A stretch of 64,000 nt of DNA. Origin: Prevotella sp. UBA2444 (GTDB lineage: Bacteria; Bacteroidota; Bacteroidia; Bacteroidales; Bacteroidaceae). This document shows, one piece after another, positions 17,544 to 27,897 of the stretch (its first letter is position 1; every line of letters begins with the position of its first letter). Below the pieces are notes generated by a model, which searched no databases, had not been told where the DNA came from, and worked only from the letters and a program-made list of their open reading frames with translations. The stretch is from assembly GCA_002342665.1 (NCBI GenBank), contig DDQK01000025.1, positions 62,001 through 126,000 on the forward strand, written 5' to 3'. The position numbers and the translations under genes were made by a program.

Positions 17544-18926
17544 TTATTTGTTCTTAACGATTTGTGCCGTGAAAGTTGCTTCTGCAACCACATGGTCGCC
17601 AACGAAGATGTACCCCTTCATCGAGGAGATACCATGACGTACGGGGGCCAGAAGGTCGACCTTGAAGATAAGTGTGTCGCCAGGCACTACTTTCTGGCGG
17701 AACTTCACGCCGTCGATTTTCATGAAATAGGTACTCCAGCGCTCTGGCTCCTCAAGGGTGTTCAGTACCAGAAGACCTCCACACTGAGCCATCGCTTCTA
17801 TCTGCAGCACGCCAGGCATAACGGGCTCTTGGGGAAAATGCCCTTGGAAGAACGGTTCGTTGGCGGTGATATTCTTGATACCCACGATGGTTGTTGCTCC
17901 CAGAGAGATGACCTTGTCAACCAACTGCATCGGATAGCGGTGAGGCAAAAGCTCGCGGATTCTGTTCACGTCCATTACAGGCTCTTCGTTAGGATCGTAG
18001 AAGGGTGCCTGAATTTCATGCTTTCGGATCTCCTTTCGCATCAAGCGTGCAAACTTGTTGTTGATGGTGTGGCCTGGCCTCGTGGCAATGATGCGCCCCT
18101 TGATAGGCTTGCCGATGAGGGCCATGTCACCGATCACGTCGAGCAGTTTGTGACGTGTACATTCATTCTCCCACTGCAAGGGCTTATGCTGGATATATCC
18201 CAGATCAGTGGCATCGCGGTGCTCCACGTTCAGCATGTCGGCTAGTTTGTCAAGTCGCTCCTGGGTGGTCTGGCGCTCATAGATGACGATTGCGTTGTCA
18301 AGGTCGCCGCCTTTAATGAGGTTTGCCTGGAGCAGAGGCTCGATGTCTCGCACAAAGACAAAGGTACGGGCAGAGGCTATCTCACTGATGTAGTCGGCCT
18401 TGTTGTCGAGACCGGCAAACTGAGAGTTTATGAATTTCGATTCGAAGGAGCACATGGCTGTGATAGACATCTCATCGTCGGGCAGGATGGTGATGCTCGA
18501 GCCAGTTTCTTCATCTTTTACCTCTAATTTCTTGCGAATGATATAGTAGTCCTTGGGTGCGTTCTGCTCCTCTATACCAATCTCCTGAATCTTCTCCACA
18601 TACTTGATGGCTGAGCCGTCGAGAATGGGGAACTCCGGACCGTTGACTTGTATCAGGCAATTGTCGATGTCAAGTGCATAAAGTGCTGAGAGTCCGTGCT
18701 CAACAGTAGAAACCCTTGCTTCGCCCTTGCCGAGAACGGTTCCACGCTGTGTATCAACCACATTCTCTGCCACAGCATCGATGATGGGTTCGCCCTCCAG
18801 GTCAATGCGCTGGATTTTGTAACCATGGTTCTCTGGCGCTGGATTGAAGGTGACCGTCAGGTTTAGACCTGTATGCAGCCCTTTCCCAAATAGGGAGAAA
18901 CTGCCTTTCAATGTCTTCTGTTTCAT
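17544..18926 (-). CDS. lpxC/fabZ: Bifunctional UDP-3-O-acyl-GlcNAc deacetylase / 3-hydroxyacyl-ACP dehydratase
   Basis: A 460-aa fusion, characteristic of Bacteroidetes, joins the committed lipid A deacetylase to the fatty-acid dehydratase competing for the same acyl-ACP pool. Residues 1-300 are LpxC: GKGLHTG near the N-terminus, STVEHGLSAL with a zinc-binding His, FPILDGSA, and RHKLLDVIGDMAL with the second metal/catalytic cluster. Residues from about 310 are FabZ: IRELLPHRYPM with the catalytic His, FFQGHFPQEPVMPGV and the QIEAMAQ helix with Glu. It lies between lpxD (25 nt upstream) and lpxA (3 nt downstream). Confidence 0.96.
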   Translation of the reverse strand: MKQKTLKGSFSLFGKGLHTGLNLTVTFNPAPENHGYKIQRIDLEGEPIIDAVAENVVDTQRGTVLGKGEARVSTVEHGLSALYALDIDNCLIQVNGPEFPILDGSAIKYVEKIQEIGIEEQNAPKDYYIIRKKLEVKDEETGSSITILPDDEMSITAMCSFESKFINSQFAGLDNKADYISEIASARTFVFVRDIEPLLQANLIKGGDLDNAIVIYERQTTQERLDKLADMLNVEHRDATDLGYIQHKPLQWENECTRHKLLDVIGDMALIGKPIKGRIIATRPGHTINNKFARLMRKEIRKHEIQAPFYDPNEEPVMDVNRIRELLPHRYPMQLVDKVISLGATTIVGIKNITANEPFFQGHFPQEPVMPGVLQIEAMAQCGGLLVLNTLEEPERWSTYFMKIDGVKFRQKVVPGDTLIFKVDLLAPVRHGISSMKGYIFVGDHVVAEATFTAQIVKNK

Positions 18927-18951
18927 TTCTTATTTTATCTTTCGATTTGCA

Positions 18952-19983
18952 CTATTGTTTTAGTTCTTCAATTTCTCGTTGGAGCTGCGCTATCTGACGA
19001 TACATATCTGGCAACTTGGAGTAGATGGCTTTGGCCTTGAAGAACATCTTGGGATCCATGGCTGGCGAGCCTATCAGTGACTCACCTCCGCCCTTGGTGT
19101 TCTTGATGACGCCGCACTGCGCACCCACGAATGTCCTGTCTGCTACATGGATATGGCCAGAGAAACCAGCCTGGCCTCCCACCATACACCATGCACCTAT
19201 CTTCGTCGTACCTGCCAGGCCAGCCTGAGCCGACATCACCGTGTTCTCACCGATTTCACAATTGTGGGCCACCTGAATCAGATTGTCCAGTTTCACCCCT
19301 TTGTGGATGACGGTCTGGCCCATCGTCGAGCGGTCTATACATGTGTTCGCGCCAATCTCTACGTTGTCCTCGATGATCACAATGCCTATTTGGGGAATCT
19401 TGTCGTAACCCTCCTGATTAGGAGCGAAACCAAAACCATCGGCTCCAATGACAGCACCTGCATGGATGGTCACATTGTTTCCTATTTTGCAGCCTTGATA
19501 GATTGTCACATTGGGATAGATGGTTGTTTGTTCGCCGATAGTTACACCATCGCCAATTACGGTGTGAGGATATATTTGCGTGCCATCGCCAATCACGGAA
19601 TCATCTCCGATACATGCAAAGGCTCCCACAAACACATCCTTGCCAACAGAAGCACTTTCTGAGATATAAGCTGTGGGATGTATACCAGTCTTTTTAGGTT
19701 TCATCGACTCATAGGCCTGAAGCAGCTTGGCCATACACTCATAGGCGTTCTTTACCCGGATGAGTGTTGCGGTGACTGGCTTTTCCAGTTCCACATCATC
19801 GTTGATAAGCACTACGCTCGATTTCGTATCGTATATGTAGTGGGTGTATTTCGGATTAGAAAGGAAGGAAATAGCCTCAGGCACTCCTTCTTCAATTTTT
19901 GCGAAGGTCTTGACGACGGCGTTCTCATCGCCCTCTATCCGTCCTTCAATTAGTTGCGCTATTTGTTTGGCGGTAAATTCCAT
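18952..19983 (-). CDS. lpxD: UDP-3-O-acylglucosamine N-acyltransferase
   Basis: LpxD adds the second 3-hydroxyacyl chain to the deacetylated lipid A precursor. The 343-aa protein has an N-terminal uridine-binding domain (1-100, with [19 protein letters not shown]), a hexapeptide beta-helix (about 105-300) containing GADGFGFAP (about 181-189) and the catalytic-type [10 protein letters not shown] (about 238-247), and a short C-terminal helix. It is the first gene of the run toward azlD. A -7 box at 20029-20036 lies 46 nt upstream. Confidence 0.96.
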   Translation of the reverse strand: MEFTAKQIAQLIEGRIEGDENAVVKTFAKIEEGVPEAISFLSNPKYTHYIYDTKSSVVLINDDVELEKPVTATLIRVKNAYECMAKLLQAYESMKPKKTGIHPTAYISESASVGKDVFVGAFACIGDDSVIGDGTQIYPHTVIGDGVTIGEQTTIYPNVTIYQGCKIGNNVTIHAGAVIGADGFGFAPNQEGYDKIPQIGIVIIEDNVEIGANTCIDRSTMGQTVIHKGVKLDNLIQVAHNCEIGENTVMSAQAGLAGTTKIGAWCMVGGQAGFSGHIHVADRTFVGAQCGVIKNTKGGGESLIGSPAMDPKMFFKAKAIYSKLPDMYRQIAQLQREIEELKQ

Positions 19984-20028
19984 ATTACTTTATGCTATAT
20001 ACTCTTATCAGTATTATATAATTCGCTG

Positions 20029-20036
20029 CAAAGGTA
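20029..20036 (-). promoter_or_regulatory. Likely -7 box for the lpxD operon
   Basis: TACCTTTG on the minus strand, followed by G/C as usual. No clear TTTG is found at the expected -33 distance, so this is a partial match. Confidence 0.5.
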
Positions 20037-20043
20037 GCAAAAA

Positions 20044-21270
20044 TTATTGGAAACGCTGATAACATAGATAATATTTTCTGATTTTTTTAGAAAGCAATTG
20101 AACATTTAGCAGTTCTGATGCTTCGGAAATGTCGCGCAAAGTTCCGTCTTTGTAAAGTATTGTGATACTATCGTCGTCTACGTTGTACATGTCCTTTTGT
20201 ATCGTATTCAGACTCATCATATATTGTCTGGCATCTTCTTTATTGATGCCCATTTCTCGGGCAATACTTTGAGCTATATCTCCTATTCTCTCTTCATCGA
20301 AAGGCTCCTCGCTCACTTCCACCTTGAAAATATGACGGTCGAGCATATCTGTGGCGAGCGTAGAGAGAATTTTGTCGTTGGAGTGCTTCCATGCCTTCAT
20401 GGCACTCCAGATGTCTGAGTCGTCGAGTTCCTCATAGTATCGGAGTGCTTCGGGGTGGCTATTGAACCATTGTGCGTCTACTTCGTTCTGCAAGAAGTAG
20501 AGTAGGGCTGGAGGAGCAAATACTTGGTGACCTTCCCGCATCAGATGCTTGGCTCGCATCAGCATATTTATCAACACTTTCTCATAGGCCACACAGGTGC
20601 GGTGGAGGTATACCTGCCAGTACATCAGTCGGCGTGTCGTGAGGTAGTTCTCCAGTGAGTAAATACCTTTTTGTTCTACTACAAGAGAATCGTATACCAC
20701 ATTGAGCATCTTGATGATACGCGCAGAGCCGATGTTCCCTTCAGTTACCCCTGTGTAGAAAGAGTCACGTCTCAGATAGTCCAGACGGTCCATGTCTAGT
20801 TGAGAGGATATCAACTGATGCAGAAAATTCTTTCCATATTCTCCTTTGAAGATGCTGATGGCCAGGTTGAGTTGTCCTTGCAAATGGGCATTGATTTCCT
20901 CCATCATCATCAGTGAAATCTCTTCATGGGATATGTCTCTGATTAGTGAGTTCTCCAATACATGGGAGAAGGGACCGTGTCCTATGTCGTGCATCAGAAT
21001 AGCGGCTTCGACGGCCTCGGCTTCGGAGTCGAAGATGAAGTTTCCCTTCTGCTGTAGATTCAATACTGCTTCTGTCATCAGGTGAAAGGCACCCAAGGAA
21101 TGTTGGAACCGTGTATGGCGTGCTCCCGGATAGACCACAGAGGCCAGTCCTAACTGATTGATGCGGTTGAGGCGTTGGAATAGGGGATGTTCCACGATGC
21201 CATAGAGCAGTCCACGAGGTATTCTGATAAACCCAAATACTGGGTCGTTAATGATCTTTGCTTCGCTCAC
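20044..21270 (-). CDS. HD-domain phosphohydrolase (SAMHD1/dGTPase-like)
   Basis: The 408-aa protein belongs to the HD superfamily branch related to SAMHD1 and YdhJ. The metal-binding set is visible: HTRFQHSLGAFHL (about residues 52-64) and ILMHDIGHGPFSHVLE (about 92-107), with the later Asp in the SQLDMDRLDYLRRDS segment (about 157-171) that follows the family pattern. Many relatives hydrolyse dNTPs or phosphoesters; the substrate here is not known. It is a single gene with its own promoter (21311-21342), just upstream of the lpxD operon on the same strand. Confidence 0.85.
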   Translation of the reverse strand: MSEAKIINDPVFGFIRIPRGLLYGIVEHPLFQRLNRINQLGLASVVYPGARHTRFQHSLGAFHLMTEAVLNLQQKGNFIFDSEAEAVEAAILMHDIGHGPFSHVLENSLIRDISHEEISLMMMEEINAHLQGQLNLAISIFKGEYGKNFLHQLISSQLDMDRLDYLRRDSFYTGVTEGNIGSARIIKMLNVVYDSLVVEQKGIYSLENYLTTRRLMYWQVYLHRTCVAYEKVLINMLMRAKHLMREGHQVFAPPALLYFLQNEVDAQWFNSHPEALRYYEELDDSDIWSAMKAWKHSNDKILSTLATDMLDRHIFKVEVSEEPFDEERIGDIAQSIAREMGINKEDARQYMMSLNTIQKDMYNVDDDSITILYKDGTLRDISEASELLNVQLLSKKIRKYYLCYQRFQ

Positions 21271-21310
21271 GCTGTATAAAATTTATCAAGTAATTTTGAA
21301 TTGACGGGTA

Positions 21311-21342
21311 CAAAGTTACATATTTTCCGCTGAACGGCCAAA
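21311..21342 (-). promoter_or_regulatory. Promoter for the HD phosphohydrolase gene
   Basis: TAACTTTG on the minus strand (21311-21318), 20-nt spacer, TTTG (21339-21342). It is divergent from the promoter at 21386-21417. Confidence 0.75.
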
Positions 21343-21385
21343 TCTTTTCCTCGAAATACCCTTCTTACTCTTTTTATCGAATAAA

Positions 21386-21417
21386 TTTGGTGATTTCATC
21401 GCTTATTTGTAACTTTG
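21386..21417 (+). promoter_or_regulatory. Promoter of the DUF4375-smpB-metH run; near-leaderless
   Basis: TTTG (21386-21389), 20-nt spacer, TAACTTTG (21410-21417). Only 8 nt separate the box from the ATG at 21426, so the mRNA should have almost no leader. Confidence 0.75.
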
Positions 21418-21425
21418 CACCCTGT

Positions 21426-21929
21426 ATGAAAGAAGTGATAGTAAGTGACAATAGCCTGCAACAGGCGGCATTGGAGGGCATGGATGCTTTCGTCGGCGTG
21501 TTTGTCGATGCGATTCGCAATGCCATAGGAGGTGAACTGACAACTGAGACGATGGCTGAATTGAACAGCGATCAGATCACGCTGTTGGCTTGGGATATGC
21601 TCCACGCTGAGGTGATGGATGGTGGTTTCGTGCAGTTGATCCACAACGGATTAGGCCCCTTCATCTTCAAGAATCCATTTGCTAAGGCCATCAGGTTGTG
21701 GGGCCTGCGCGACCTTTCGAAGATGATCTATGAGGTGCATACTCTCTGGCTCAAATACCGTGAGGATATAGAGCAGGACTGCACAGACGAGGAGTTTATG
21801 GCGCTCTTTGAGCGATTCCCGGAGTTTGATGAATACGACGACCAGTTTGTGGAGAGTGAAGAGCAATGGACAGACGATATTGCCCATTATATTGACGACA
21901 ATTTGGAGAAATTTGCTACAATTAAATGA
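21426..21929 (+). CDS. DUF4375/DMP19-like protein
   Basis: The 167-aa acidic protein carries the conserved block ISHN-like [17 protein letters not shown] (about residues 61-77) typical of the DUF4375 (DMP19-like) family. The rest is helical, with an acidic tail ([15 protein letters not shown]). It has no signal peptide and no known activity. The ATG at 21426 is preferred over an upstream in-frame start at 21387, because the promoter box lies between them. It overlaps smpB by 4 nt (ATGA), so a housekeeping role near trans-translation is possible but unproven. Confidence 0.75.
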   Translation: MKEVIVSDNSLQQAALEGMDAFVGVFVDAIRNAIGGELTTETMAELNSDQITLLAWDMLHAEVMDGGFVQLIHNGLGPFIFKNPFAKAIRLWGLRDLSKMIYEVHTLWLKYREDIEQDCTDEEFMALFERFPEFDEYDDQFVESEEQWTDDIAHYIDDNLEKFATIK

Positions 21930-22408
21930 ATAAGGAACAAGAACTGCTACGGAAAAAGAGTCCAGTGCAGATTAAGAATAAAAAAGCCTCCTTTGAATAT
22001 TTCTTCATTGAGACATTCACTGCAGGCATCGTGCTGACAGGTACTGAGATAAAGAGCATCAGACTTGGCAAGGCCAGTTTGGTGGATACATATTGCACGG
22101 TCATCAATGGTGAACTGTGGGTGAAGGGTATGAACATTTCTCCCTATTTCTATGGTTCCTTCAATAATCATGAAATGAAGCGCGACCGTAAACTACTGCT
22201 CACCAAGCGTGAGATACGACAGTTGGAAAGCGCCACCAAGCAGACGGGCTATACCATCGTCCCCATCTTGGTATTTATTGATGCTAACGGACGTGCCAAG
22301 GTGGACATTGCCCTCTGCAAGGGTAAGAAAGCTTACGATAAACGACAGACGCTGAAAGAAAAGGAAGACCGCCGTGAGATGGATCGAGCCATGAAGGTTT
22401 ATAAGTAG
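21926..22408 (+). CDS. smpB: SsrA-binding protein
   Basis: SmpB binds tmRNA and mimics the anticodon arm to rescue stalled ribosomes. The 160-aa product has the OB-fold signatures [18 protein letters not shown] and [19 protein letters not shown], the [16 protein letters not shown] segment and a basic C-terminal tail that folds in the decoding channel. It overlaps DUF4375 and is followed 6 nt later by metH. The tmRNA gene is not in the window. Confidence 0.96.
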   Translation: MNKEQELLRKKSPVQIKNKKASFEYFFIETFTAGIVLTGTEIKSIRLGKASLVDTYCTVINGELWVKGMNISPYFYGSFNNHEMKRDRKLLLTKREIRQLESATKQTGYTIVPILVFIDANGRAKVDIALCKGKKAYDKRQTLKEKEDRREMDRAMKVYK

Positions 22409-22414
22409 CAGATA

Positions 22415-25180
22415 GTGAGAAAAGGACTTAACGATATTATCAGGGAACGCGTTCTCATCCTCGACGGAGCGATGGGCACCATGATTCAGACATACGGTCT
22501 GAACGAAGCTGATTTCTGGAACGATGACCTTCGCGGTGAACTGCCGTCCCATTTGGTTCAGATGAAGGGAAATAACGATGTGCTGTGCCTCACCCGACCC
22601 GATGTGGTGGAAGATATCCATCGCCGTTATCTTAGCGCTGGCGCCGATATCATTGAGACCAACACCTTCTCTGCCCAGCGAGTATCGCAAGCTGACTATA
22701 TGCTCCAGAAACAGGCTTGGAAGATTGCCTCAGAGGGAGCTCGGATTGCTCGCAAGTGTGCCGATGAATTCAGTTCTGATGACAAACCGCGTTTCGTGGC
22801 TGGCAGTATCGGACCTACTAACAAGACCCTCTCGATGTCGCCTGACGTAAGCAATCCCGGTATTCGCGACATCACCTACGACCAGCTTCTGGATGCCTAT
22901 ATGGAACAGGTTGACGGACTGATAGAGGGTGGGGTGGATGCCCTGCTGATAGAGACCATCTTCGACTCACTGAATGCCAAGTGTGCCATCGATGCTGCCA
23001 TGAGGGTCATGGACTCCCGGGGAGTTCTCCTGCCCATCATGCTTAGTGTGACTATCAGTGACCTTGCAGGTCGTACTCTCTCAGGACAGACACTGGATGC
23101 ATTCCTGGCATCTGTTAGCACCTATCCGATATTCTCCATTGGCCTGAACTGTTCGTTTGGCGCCACGCAGATGAAGCCCTATCTCCAGGAACTGGCCAGA
23201 AGGGCTCCTTATTATATTAGTTGCTATCCTAATGCTGGTCTGCCTAACGCGATGGGACTTTATGATGAGTCGGCTCAGACGATGGCTCCCAAGATCGGAG
23301 AACTGGTGGATGAGCAACTGGTGAACATCATTGGTGGGTGCTGTGGCACGACTGATGAGTTTATCCGGCTTTATGCACCATTGGTGGAAGGCAAGAGGCC
23401 TCACCAACCAGTCGGGAAGACCGACACGATGTGGCTCTCGGGGCTGGATTTGCTCGATGTAACCCACGAGGTACAGTTTGTAAACGTAGGCGAGCGTTGC
23501 AACGTGGCTGGTTCCCGAAAGTTCCTGCGCCTTATCAAGGAAAAGAATTACAGCGAGGCCATCTCCATTGCCCGTAAACAAGTAGAGGACGGCGCGCTGG
23601 TGATAGACATAAATATGGACGATGGCCTGCTCGATGCCAAGACGGAGATGCAGACGTTCCTTAATATGATAGCAGCTGAACCAGATATCGCCCGTGTCCC
23701 TGTCATGATCGACTCCTCCGACTGGGAAGTCGTCTGTGCAGGATTGAAGTGTGTGCAGGGGAAGAGCATCGTCAATTCAATATCTCTGAAGGAAGGCGAG
23801 ACAAAGTTTGTTGAGCATGCCCATGACGTGATGCGGCATGGAGCTGCTGTCGTGGTGATGTGCTTCGATGAAAAGGGGCAGGCCACCACTTATGAGCGGC
23901 GCATAGAGATAGCTGCCAGAGCCTATCGTATTCTGACAGAACAGGTGGGCATGAATCCACTCGATATCATCTTTGACCCAAACATTCTGGCTGTTGCCAC
24001 TGGAATGGAGGAACATGATGCCTATGCTGCCGACTTCATCCGTGCTACAGAGTGGATACGCAAGCATCTGCCTGGGGCTCATGTCTGTGGAGGTGTGAGT
24101 AACTTGAGCTTCTCGTTCAGGGGCAATAACTATATCCGTGAGTCGATGCATGCAGTATTCCTTTATCACGCCATTCTTGCGGGTATGGATTTCGGCATTG
24201 TAAATCCTTCGACGAAAGTGACTTATTCTGACATCCCTCAAGAACAACTTGAGATTATCGAGGATGTTATCCTGCATCGTCGCAGCGATGCCTCCGACCG
24301 TCTGATAGCCCTTGCCGAAGAGATTGCCCGGCGAGCAGAGGCGCAGAAAGCTGCAGCACCTCAACCCTCATCTGCCTCCTCTCACTCTTCTTCTCAACTT
24401 TCCCTTGAAGACCGTCTCTCCCAGGCTTTGGTAAAGGGTGTAAGCGAACATCTGGAAGAAGACCTGACAGAGGCACTAAAGAAATACCCCCACGCAGTAG
24501 ATATCATCGAAGGTCCACTCATGGCTGGCATGAATACCGTAGGGAAATTGTTTGGCGAAGGGAAGATGTTCCTGCCACAGGTAGTCAAGACTGCCCGTAC
24601 GATGAAGCAGGCCGTCAGTATCCTCAAACCTTATATCGAAGCGGAAAAGTCGGAGAGCTCTTCTGTTGGAAAGGTGTTGTTGGCTACTGTCAAGGGCGAC
24701 GTCCATGATATCGGCAAGAACATCGTTGCCGTGGTGATGGCATGCAATGGCTACGAGGTCATCGACATGGGAGTAATGGTTCCTGCAGAGCAGATAGTCC
24801 GAAAAGCGAAAGAGGAGCGTGTAGATATGATTGGCCTCAGCGGTCTGATCACACCGAGCCTCGAGGAGATGGTACATGTAGCCCAGGAGCTCCGCAAGGC
24901 TCATCTCAGCATACCCATCATGATTGGCGGAGCCACCACCAGCGAACTCCATGTGGCCCTGAAGATTGCACCTGTCTATGGTGGTCCTGTGGTGTGGATG
25001 AAGGACGCCTCTCAGAATGCACTGGTGGCTTCGAGACTGATGAGCGAAGTACCCACGGTGGAGCGTGAACTCGATGACAAGTATTCGCGCCTTCGCGAGG
25101 CATATCATCAGGAGCAGCAACAACTGTTGTCGATCGACGAGGCTAGAAAAAATAGGCAAGACCTGTGGAAAAATAGTTAA
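22415..25180 (+). CDS. metH: Cobalamin-dependent methionine synthase lacking the AdoMet reactivation domain
   Basis: MetH methylates homocysteine using methylcobalamin and 5-methyltetrahydrofolate. The domains are: homocysteine-binding barrel (1-320) with zinc ligands Cys246, Cys309 and Cys310; pterin-binding barrel (about 355-610); a Ser/Pro/Ala-rich linker (about 640-665); cobalamin cap and Rossmann domains (about 665-890) with DVHDIG and the cobalt-ligand His764. The 921-aa protein stops right after the IDEARKNRQ linker, where the reactivation domain (PF02965) begins in the ~1230-aa enzyme. Reactivation therefore needs a separate protein. The start is GTG at 22415, 6 nt after smpB. Confidence 0.93.
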   Translation: MRKGLNDIIRERVLILDGAMGTMIQTYGLNEADFWNDDLRGELPSHLVQMKGNNDVLCLTRPDVVEDIHRRYLSAGADIIETNTFSAQRVSQADYMLQKQAWKIASEGARIARKCADEFSSDDKPRFVAGSIGPTNKTLSMSPDVSNPGIRDITYDQLLDAYMEQVDGLIEGGVDALLIETIFDSLNAKCAIDAAMRVMDSRGVLLPIMLSVTISDLAGRTLSGQTLDAFLASVSTYPIFSIGLNCSFGATQMKPYLQELARRAPYYISCYPNAGLPNAMGLYDESAQTMAPKIGELVDEQLVNIIGGCCGTTDEFIRLYAPLVEGKRPHQPVGKTDTMWLSGLDLLDVTHEVQFVNVGERCNVAGSRKFLRLIKEKNYSEAISIARKQVEDGALVIDINMDDGLLDAKTEMQTFLNMIAAEPDIARVPVMIDSSDWEVVCAGLKCVQGKSIVNSISLKEGETKFVEHAHDVMRHGAAVVVMCFDEKGQATTYERRIEIAARAYRILTEQVGMNPLDIIFDPNILAVATGMEEHDAYAADFIRATEWIRKHLPGAHVCGGVSNLSFSFRGNNYIRESMHAVFLYHAILAGMDFGIVNPSTKVTYSDIPQEQLEIIEDVILHRRSDASDRLIALAEEIARRAEAQKAAAPQPSSASSHSSSQLSLEDRLSQALVKGVSEHLEEDLTEALKKYPHAVDIIEGPLMAGMNTVGKLFGEGKMFLPQVVKTARTMKQAVSILKPYIEAEKSESSSVGKVLLATVKGDVHDIGKNIVAVVMACNGYEVIDMGVMVPAEQIVRKAKEERVDMIGLSGLITPSLEEMVHVAQELRKAHLSIPIMIGGATTSELHVALKIAPVYGGPVVWMKDASQNALVASRLMSEVPTVERELDDKYSRLREAYHQEQQQLLSIDEARKNRQDLWKNS

Positions 25181-25193
25181 TTAGGATTCAGAT

Positions 25194-26678
25194 ATGACGA
25201 AAAAGACATTATTTTTGGGCTTGGCACTGCTGCTGTCCTTTGCGGTCAGTGCACAGAAGCGGGAGTTCCGCGGTGCTTGGATTCAGTGTGTCAATGGACA
25301 GTTCCAGGGCATGGGTACGCAAAAGATGCAACAGACTCTTGCCTACCAGCTCGATGAATTAAAGAAGGACGGAGTGAACGTGATCATCTTTCAGGTACGT
25401 CCTGAGTGCGATGCCCTCTATGAGAGCAAACTTGAGCCCTGGAGCCGTTTCCTGACGGGTAAGCAGGGCGTGGCTCCCAGTCCGTACTGGGATCCCTTGC
25501 AGTGGATGATCACCGAGTGTCATAAGCGCGGAATGGAACTGCATGCCTGGATCAATCCCTATCGCGCCAAGACTAAGACGACCAAACAGCTCGCAGCTAG
25601 CCATATCGCCGTACGCAAGCCGATGAACTGCTTTACTTACGACGACCTGTTCATACTCAACCCCGGTATCGCTGAGAATCGCGATTATATCTGTGAGGTT
25701 GGCAGGGATATCGTAACGCGCTATGATGTCGATGGTATTCATATGGACGACTACTTCTATCCTTATCCGGTCAAGGGCGAGACCATACCCGATGCTGAGC
25801 AGTTTAGGCAGTTCAACAATGGCATCAAGGATATCGGCGACTGGCGGCGCTATAATGTCAATCTCTTCATCGAGCAGTTCTACAAAACCATTCACGAGGC
25901 CAAGCCTTGGGTGAAGGTGGGTATCTCGCCCTTCGGAATTTACCGCAATAAGAAGAGCTCTCCTATAGGTAGCAATACCAACGGCACACAGAACTATGAT
26001 GACCTTTATGCCGATATCCTCCTGTGGGTGAACAACGGATGGCTCGACTACAATGTGCCTCAGATCTATTGGGAGATAGGCCACAAGGCCGCCGACTATG
26101 AGACACTGATCCGCTGGTGGAACCAGCATGCTTCAGGTCGTCCTCTGGTCATCGGCGAAGATGTGGAGCGCACCGTCAAGCATGCCGACCTCAAGAATCC
26201 CAATATGCACCAGCTGCCTGCCAAGATGAACCTGCACCGTCAGCTGCCTGGCGTGAAGGGATCCGTGCTTTGGTACGCTAAGGCTGCTGTGGATAATATA
26301 GGCAACTACGGTACGGCCTTGCGTACCCACTATTGGCGCTATCCGGCTTTGTTGCCCGAGATGACATTCATCGATGACAAGACTCCCAAGAAGGTACGCA
26401 AGGTGAAGCCCGTGTGGACGGAAGATGGCTATATCCTGTTCTGGACGGCTCCCTCCTCGAAAAGCTGGCGTGATGAAGCCGTCAGATATGTGGTCTATCG
26501 ATTCAACAAGGGTGAGAAAGTTGATATCAGCGATCCCTCCAAGATCGTGACCATCACAGATCGTAATTTCTGTAAGCTACCCTACAATGACGGGCGCGAG
26601 AAGGTGACGTATGTGATCACTGCCCTGAATCGTCTGCAGTCGGAGAGCAAGCCTGTCAAGAAGAAGGTGAAGTTATGA
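25194..26678 (+). CDS. GHL10-family secreted glycosidase (DigH/YngK-like)
   Basis: The 494-aa protein has a signal peptide (MTKKTLFLGLALLLSFAVSAQ) and the GHL10 (PF02638) catalytic barrel over about 22-370: REFRGAWIQCV, ELKKDGVNVIIFQVRPECDALY, MELHAWINPYRAK, VDGIHMDDYFYPYP (conserved acids at about 185-187) and VKVGISPFGIYRN. A fibronectin-like C-terminal domain (about 395-490) follows. E. coli DigH of this family cleaves denuded peptidoglycan glycans, so wall turnover is the best guess. It overlaps the next lipoprotein gene by 4 nt. Confidence 0.88.
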   Translation: MTKKTLFLGLALLLSFAVSAQKREFRGAWIQCVNGQFQGMGTQKMQQTLAYQLDELKKDGVNVIIFQVRPECDALYESKLEPWSRFLTGKQGVAPSPYWDPLQWMITECHKRGMELHAWINPYRAKTKTTKQLAASHIAVRKPMNCFTYDDLFILNPGIAENRDYICEVGRDIVTRYDVDGIHMDDYFYPYPVKGETIPDAEQFRQFNNGIKDIGDWRRYNVNLFIEQFYKTIHEAKPWVKVGISPFGIYRNKKSSPIGSNTNGTQNYDDLYADILLWVNNGWLDYNVPQIYWEIGHKAADYETLIRWWNQHASGRPLVIGEDVERTVKHADLKNPNMHQLPAKMNLHRQLPGVKGSVLWYAKAAVDNIGNYGTALRTHYWRYPALLPEMTFIDDKTPKKVRKVKPVWTEDGYILFWTAPSSKSWRDEAVRYVVYRFNKGEKVDISDPSKIVTITDRNFCKLPYNDGREKVTYVITALNRLQSESKPVKKKVKL

Positions 26679-27331
26679 GTACTAAGTTAGTTATCTTCTC
26701 GTCATTGGTACTGGCCTTAGTGGCTTGTGGCAACAAGATGTCGTCCGGACAGCTCCAGCAGAAGCTCGACAGCATCGCAAAGGTCGAGGCTGTGGAGAGA
26801 CTTGAGGCTCAGGGCATCCGTCTCGATACGGATGTCAGTCCCATCCAGCTGTTCTTCGATAGTCTGAACCTGCAGCCCTTGCCCATCCGCTATTCTGCCG
26901 ATTATGTCAAGTATCTGCCCAACTACAAGTCGGTACCTTATGAACTGGTGCGCTTTATGAACTTCGAGGGGCGTACCGACCCCAAGGCCATCGCACTGCC
27001 CGAGAGTGCCGGTACACGCCTGATGATCCTGGCTGCCGATGAGGGCGACGGCCTTTATTCACTGTGGCTGTATTCGCTCGATACTGACTATATGCCTGTC
27101 GACAAGCTGTGTCTCTATGCTACCAGCAAGGCTGAGAAGGAACTCGACGATGAGGCCCTGCCTGAGGACAAGCTGATCCAGGATTTCGTCATCACCAGCG
27201 ATTACGAAGTGAGGCTCACTGATTATACTGGCAAGTACAAGGCTGAGGCACAGAAGGTCTATCATATCGATATGTCGCGTAAGTTCTCGGAGACAGAATC
27301 GATTGACTACGAGACTTCTGAGCAGCAGTAG
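26675..27331 (+). CDS. Lipoprotein of unknown function
   Basis: The 218-aa product has a lipoprotein signal (LVLALVAC, Cys18), then about 30 charged residues with heptad character (LQQKLDSIAKVEAVERLEAQ), then a mixed alpha/beta domain with repeated acidic surface loops. No named domain is recognised. The ATGA overlap with the GHL10 gene implies that the two are made together, possibly as enzyme and accessory at the outer membrane. No terminator is evident before the rnf promoter. Confidence 0.75.
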   Translation: MSTKLVIFSSLVLALVACGNKMSSGQLQQKLDSIAKVEAVERLEAQGIRLDTDVSPIQLFFDSLNLQPLPIRYSADYVKYLPNYKSVPYELVRFMNFEGRTDPKAIALPESAGTRLMILAADEGDGLYSLWLYSLDTDYMPVDKLCLYATSKAEKELDDEALPEDKLIQDFVITSDYEVRLTDYTGKYKAEAQKVYHIDMSRKFSETESIDYETSEQQ

Positions 27332-27391
27332 GACACTGGCTTGCCTTGCAAACGATTACGAGTCAATTTCGAAAAATTTTCTCCTATTTCG

Positions 27392-27422
27392 TTTGTAATT
27401 TAATAAATATGTAGTACCTTTG
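27392..27422 (+). promoter_or_regulatory. Promoter of the rseC-rnf operon
   Basis: TTTG (27392-27395), 19-nt spacer, TACCTTTG (27415-27422). It initiates about 20 nt before the rseC ATG at 27451. Confidence 0.75.
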
Positions 27423-27450
27423 CAAATTGTAAGGTCTACTTGACAAATCA

Positions 27451-27864
27451 ATGAGTGAAAGAATATCCCATTCGGGCATTATCGACAGCATTCTGGGCGA
27501 GAATATCAAGGTGCGTATTGTCCAGACGTCAGCATGTGCTGCCTGCAAGGTGGCTAGTCATTGTAATGCCGCTGAGTCGAAGGTGAAGGTTGTTGATGTC
27601 ATCTGTGCAGATAGTACAGCATACAGAGTGGGGCAGGAGGTTGTCGTCTCGGCATCGAAGGCTGTGGCCAATCGCGCGCTACTGCTGGGTTTCGGACTTC
27701 CCTTCTTGATACTCGTGGCTGTCCTGCTCGTAGCCTTGCAATTCACTGGCAATGAGGGGCTTGCTGCTGTTGCTGCGCTTGGCTCCCTTGTGCCTTACTA
27801 CTTGCTCTTGTGGCTCTTCCGCGATAAGGTGCAGCAAGGTATCTCTTTTCGGATTGATGATTAA
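27451..27864 (+). CDS. rseC: RseC/SoxR-reducing family protein
   Basis: The 137-aa inner-membrane protein has a small N-terminal domain with a cysteine cluster (TSACAACKVASHCNA, about residues 26-40) and two membrane helices (about 75-97 and 102-122). RseC-like proteins accompany Rnf systems in Bacteroidetes; in E. coli the family acts in SoxR reduction and sigma-E control. The Cys cluster may bind an Fe-S centre. It is 33 nt upstream of rnfB and heads the operon. Confidence 0.9.
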   Translation: MSERISHSGIIDSILGENIKVRIVQTSACAACKVASHCNAAESKVKVVDVICADSTAYRVGQEVVVSASKAVANRALLLGFGLPFLILVAVLLVALQFTGNEGLAAVAALGSLVPYYLLLWLFRDKVQQGISFRIDD

Positions 27865-27897
27865 TTAATAACTAAAACAAATAAAGTAACAGTATTT

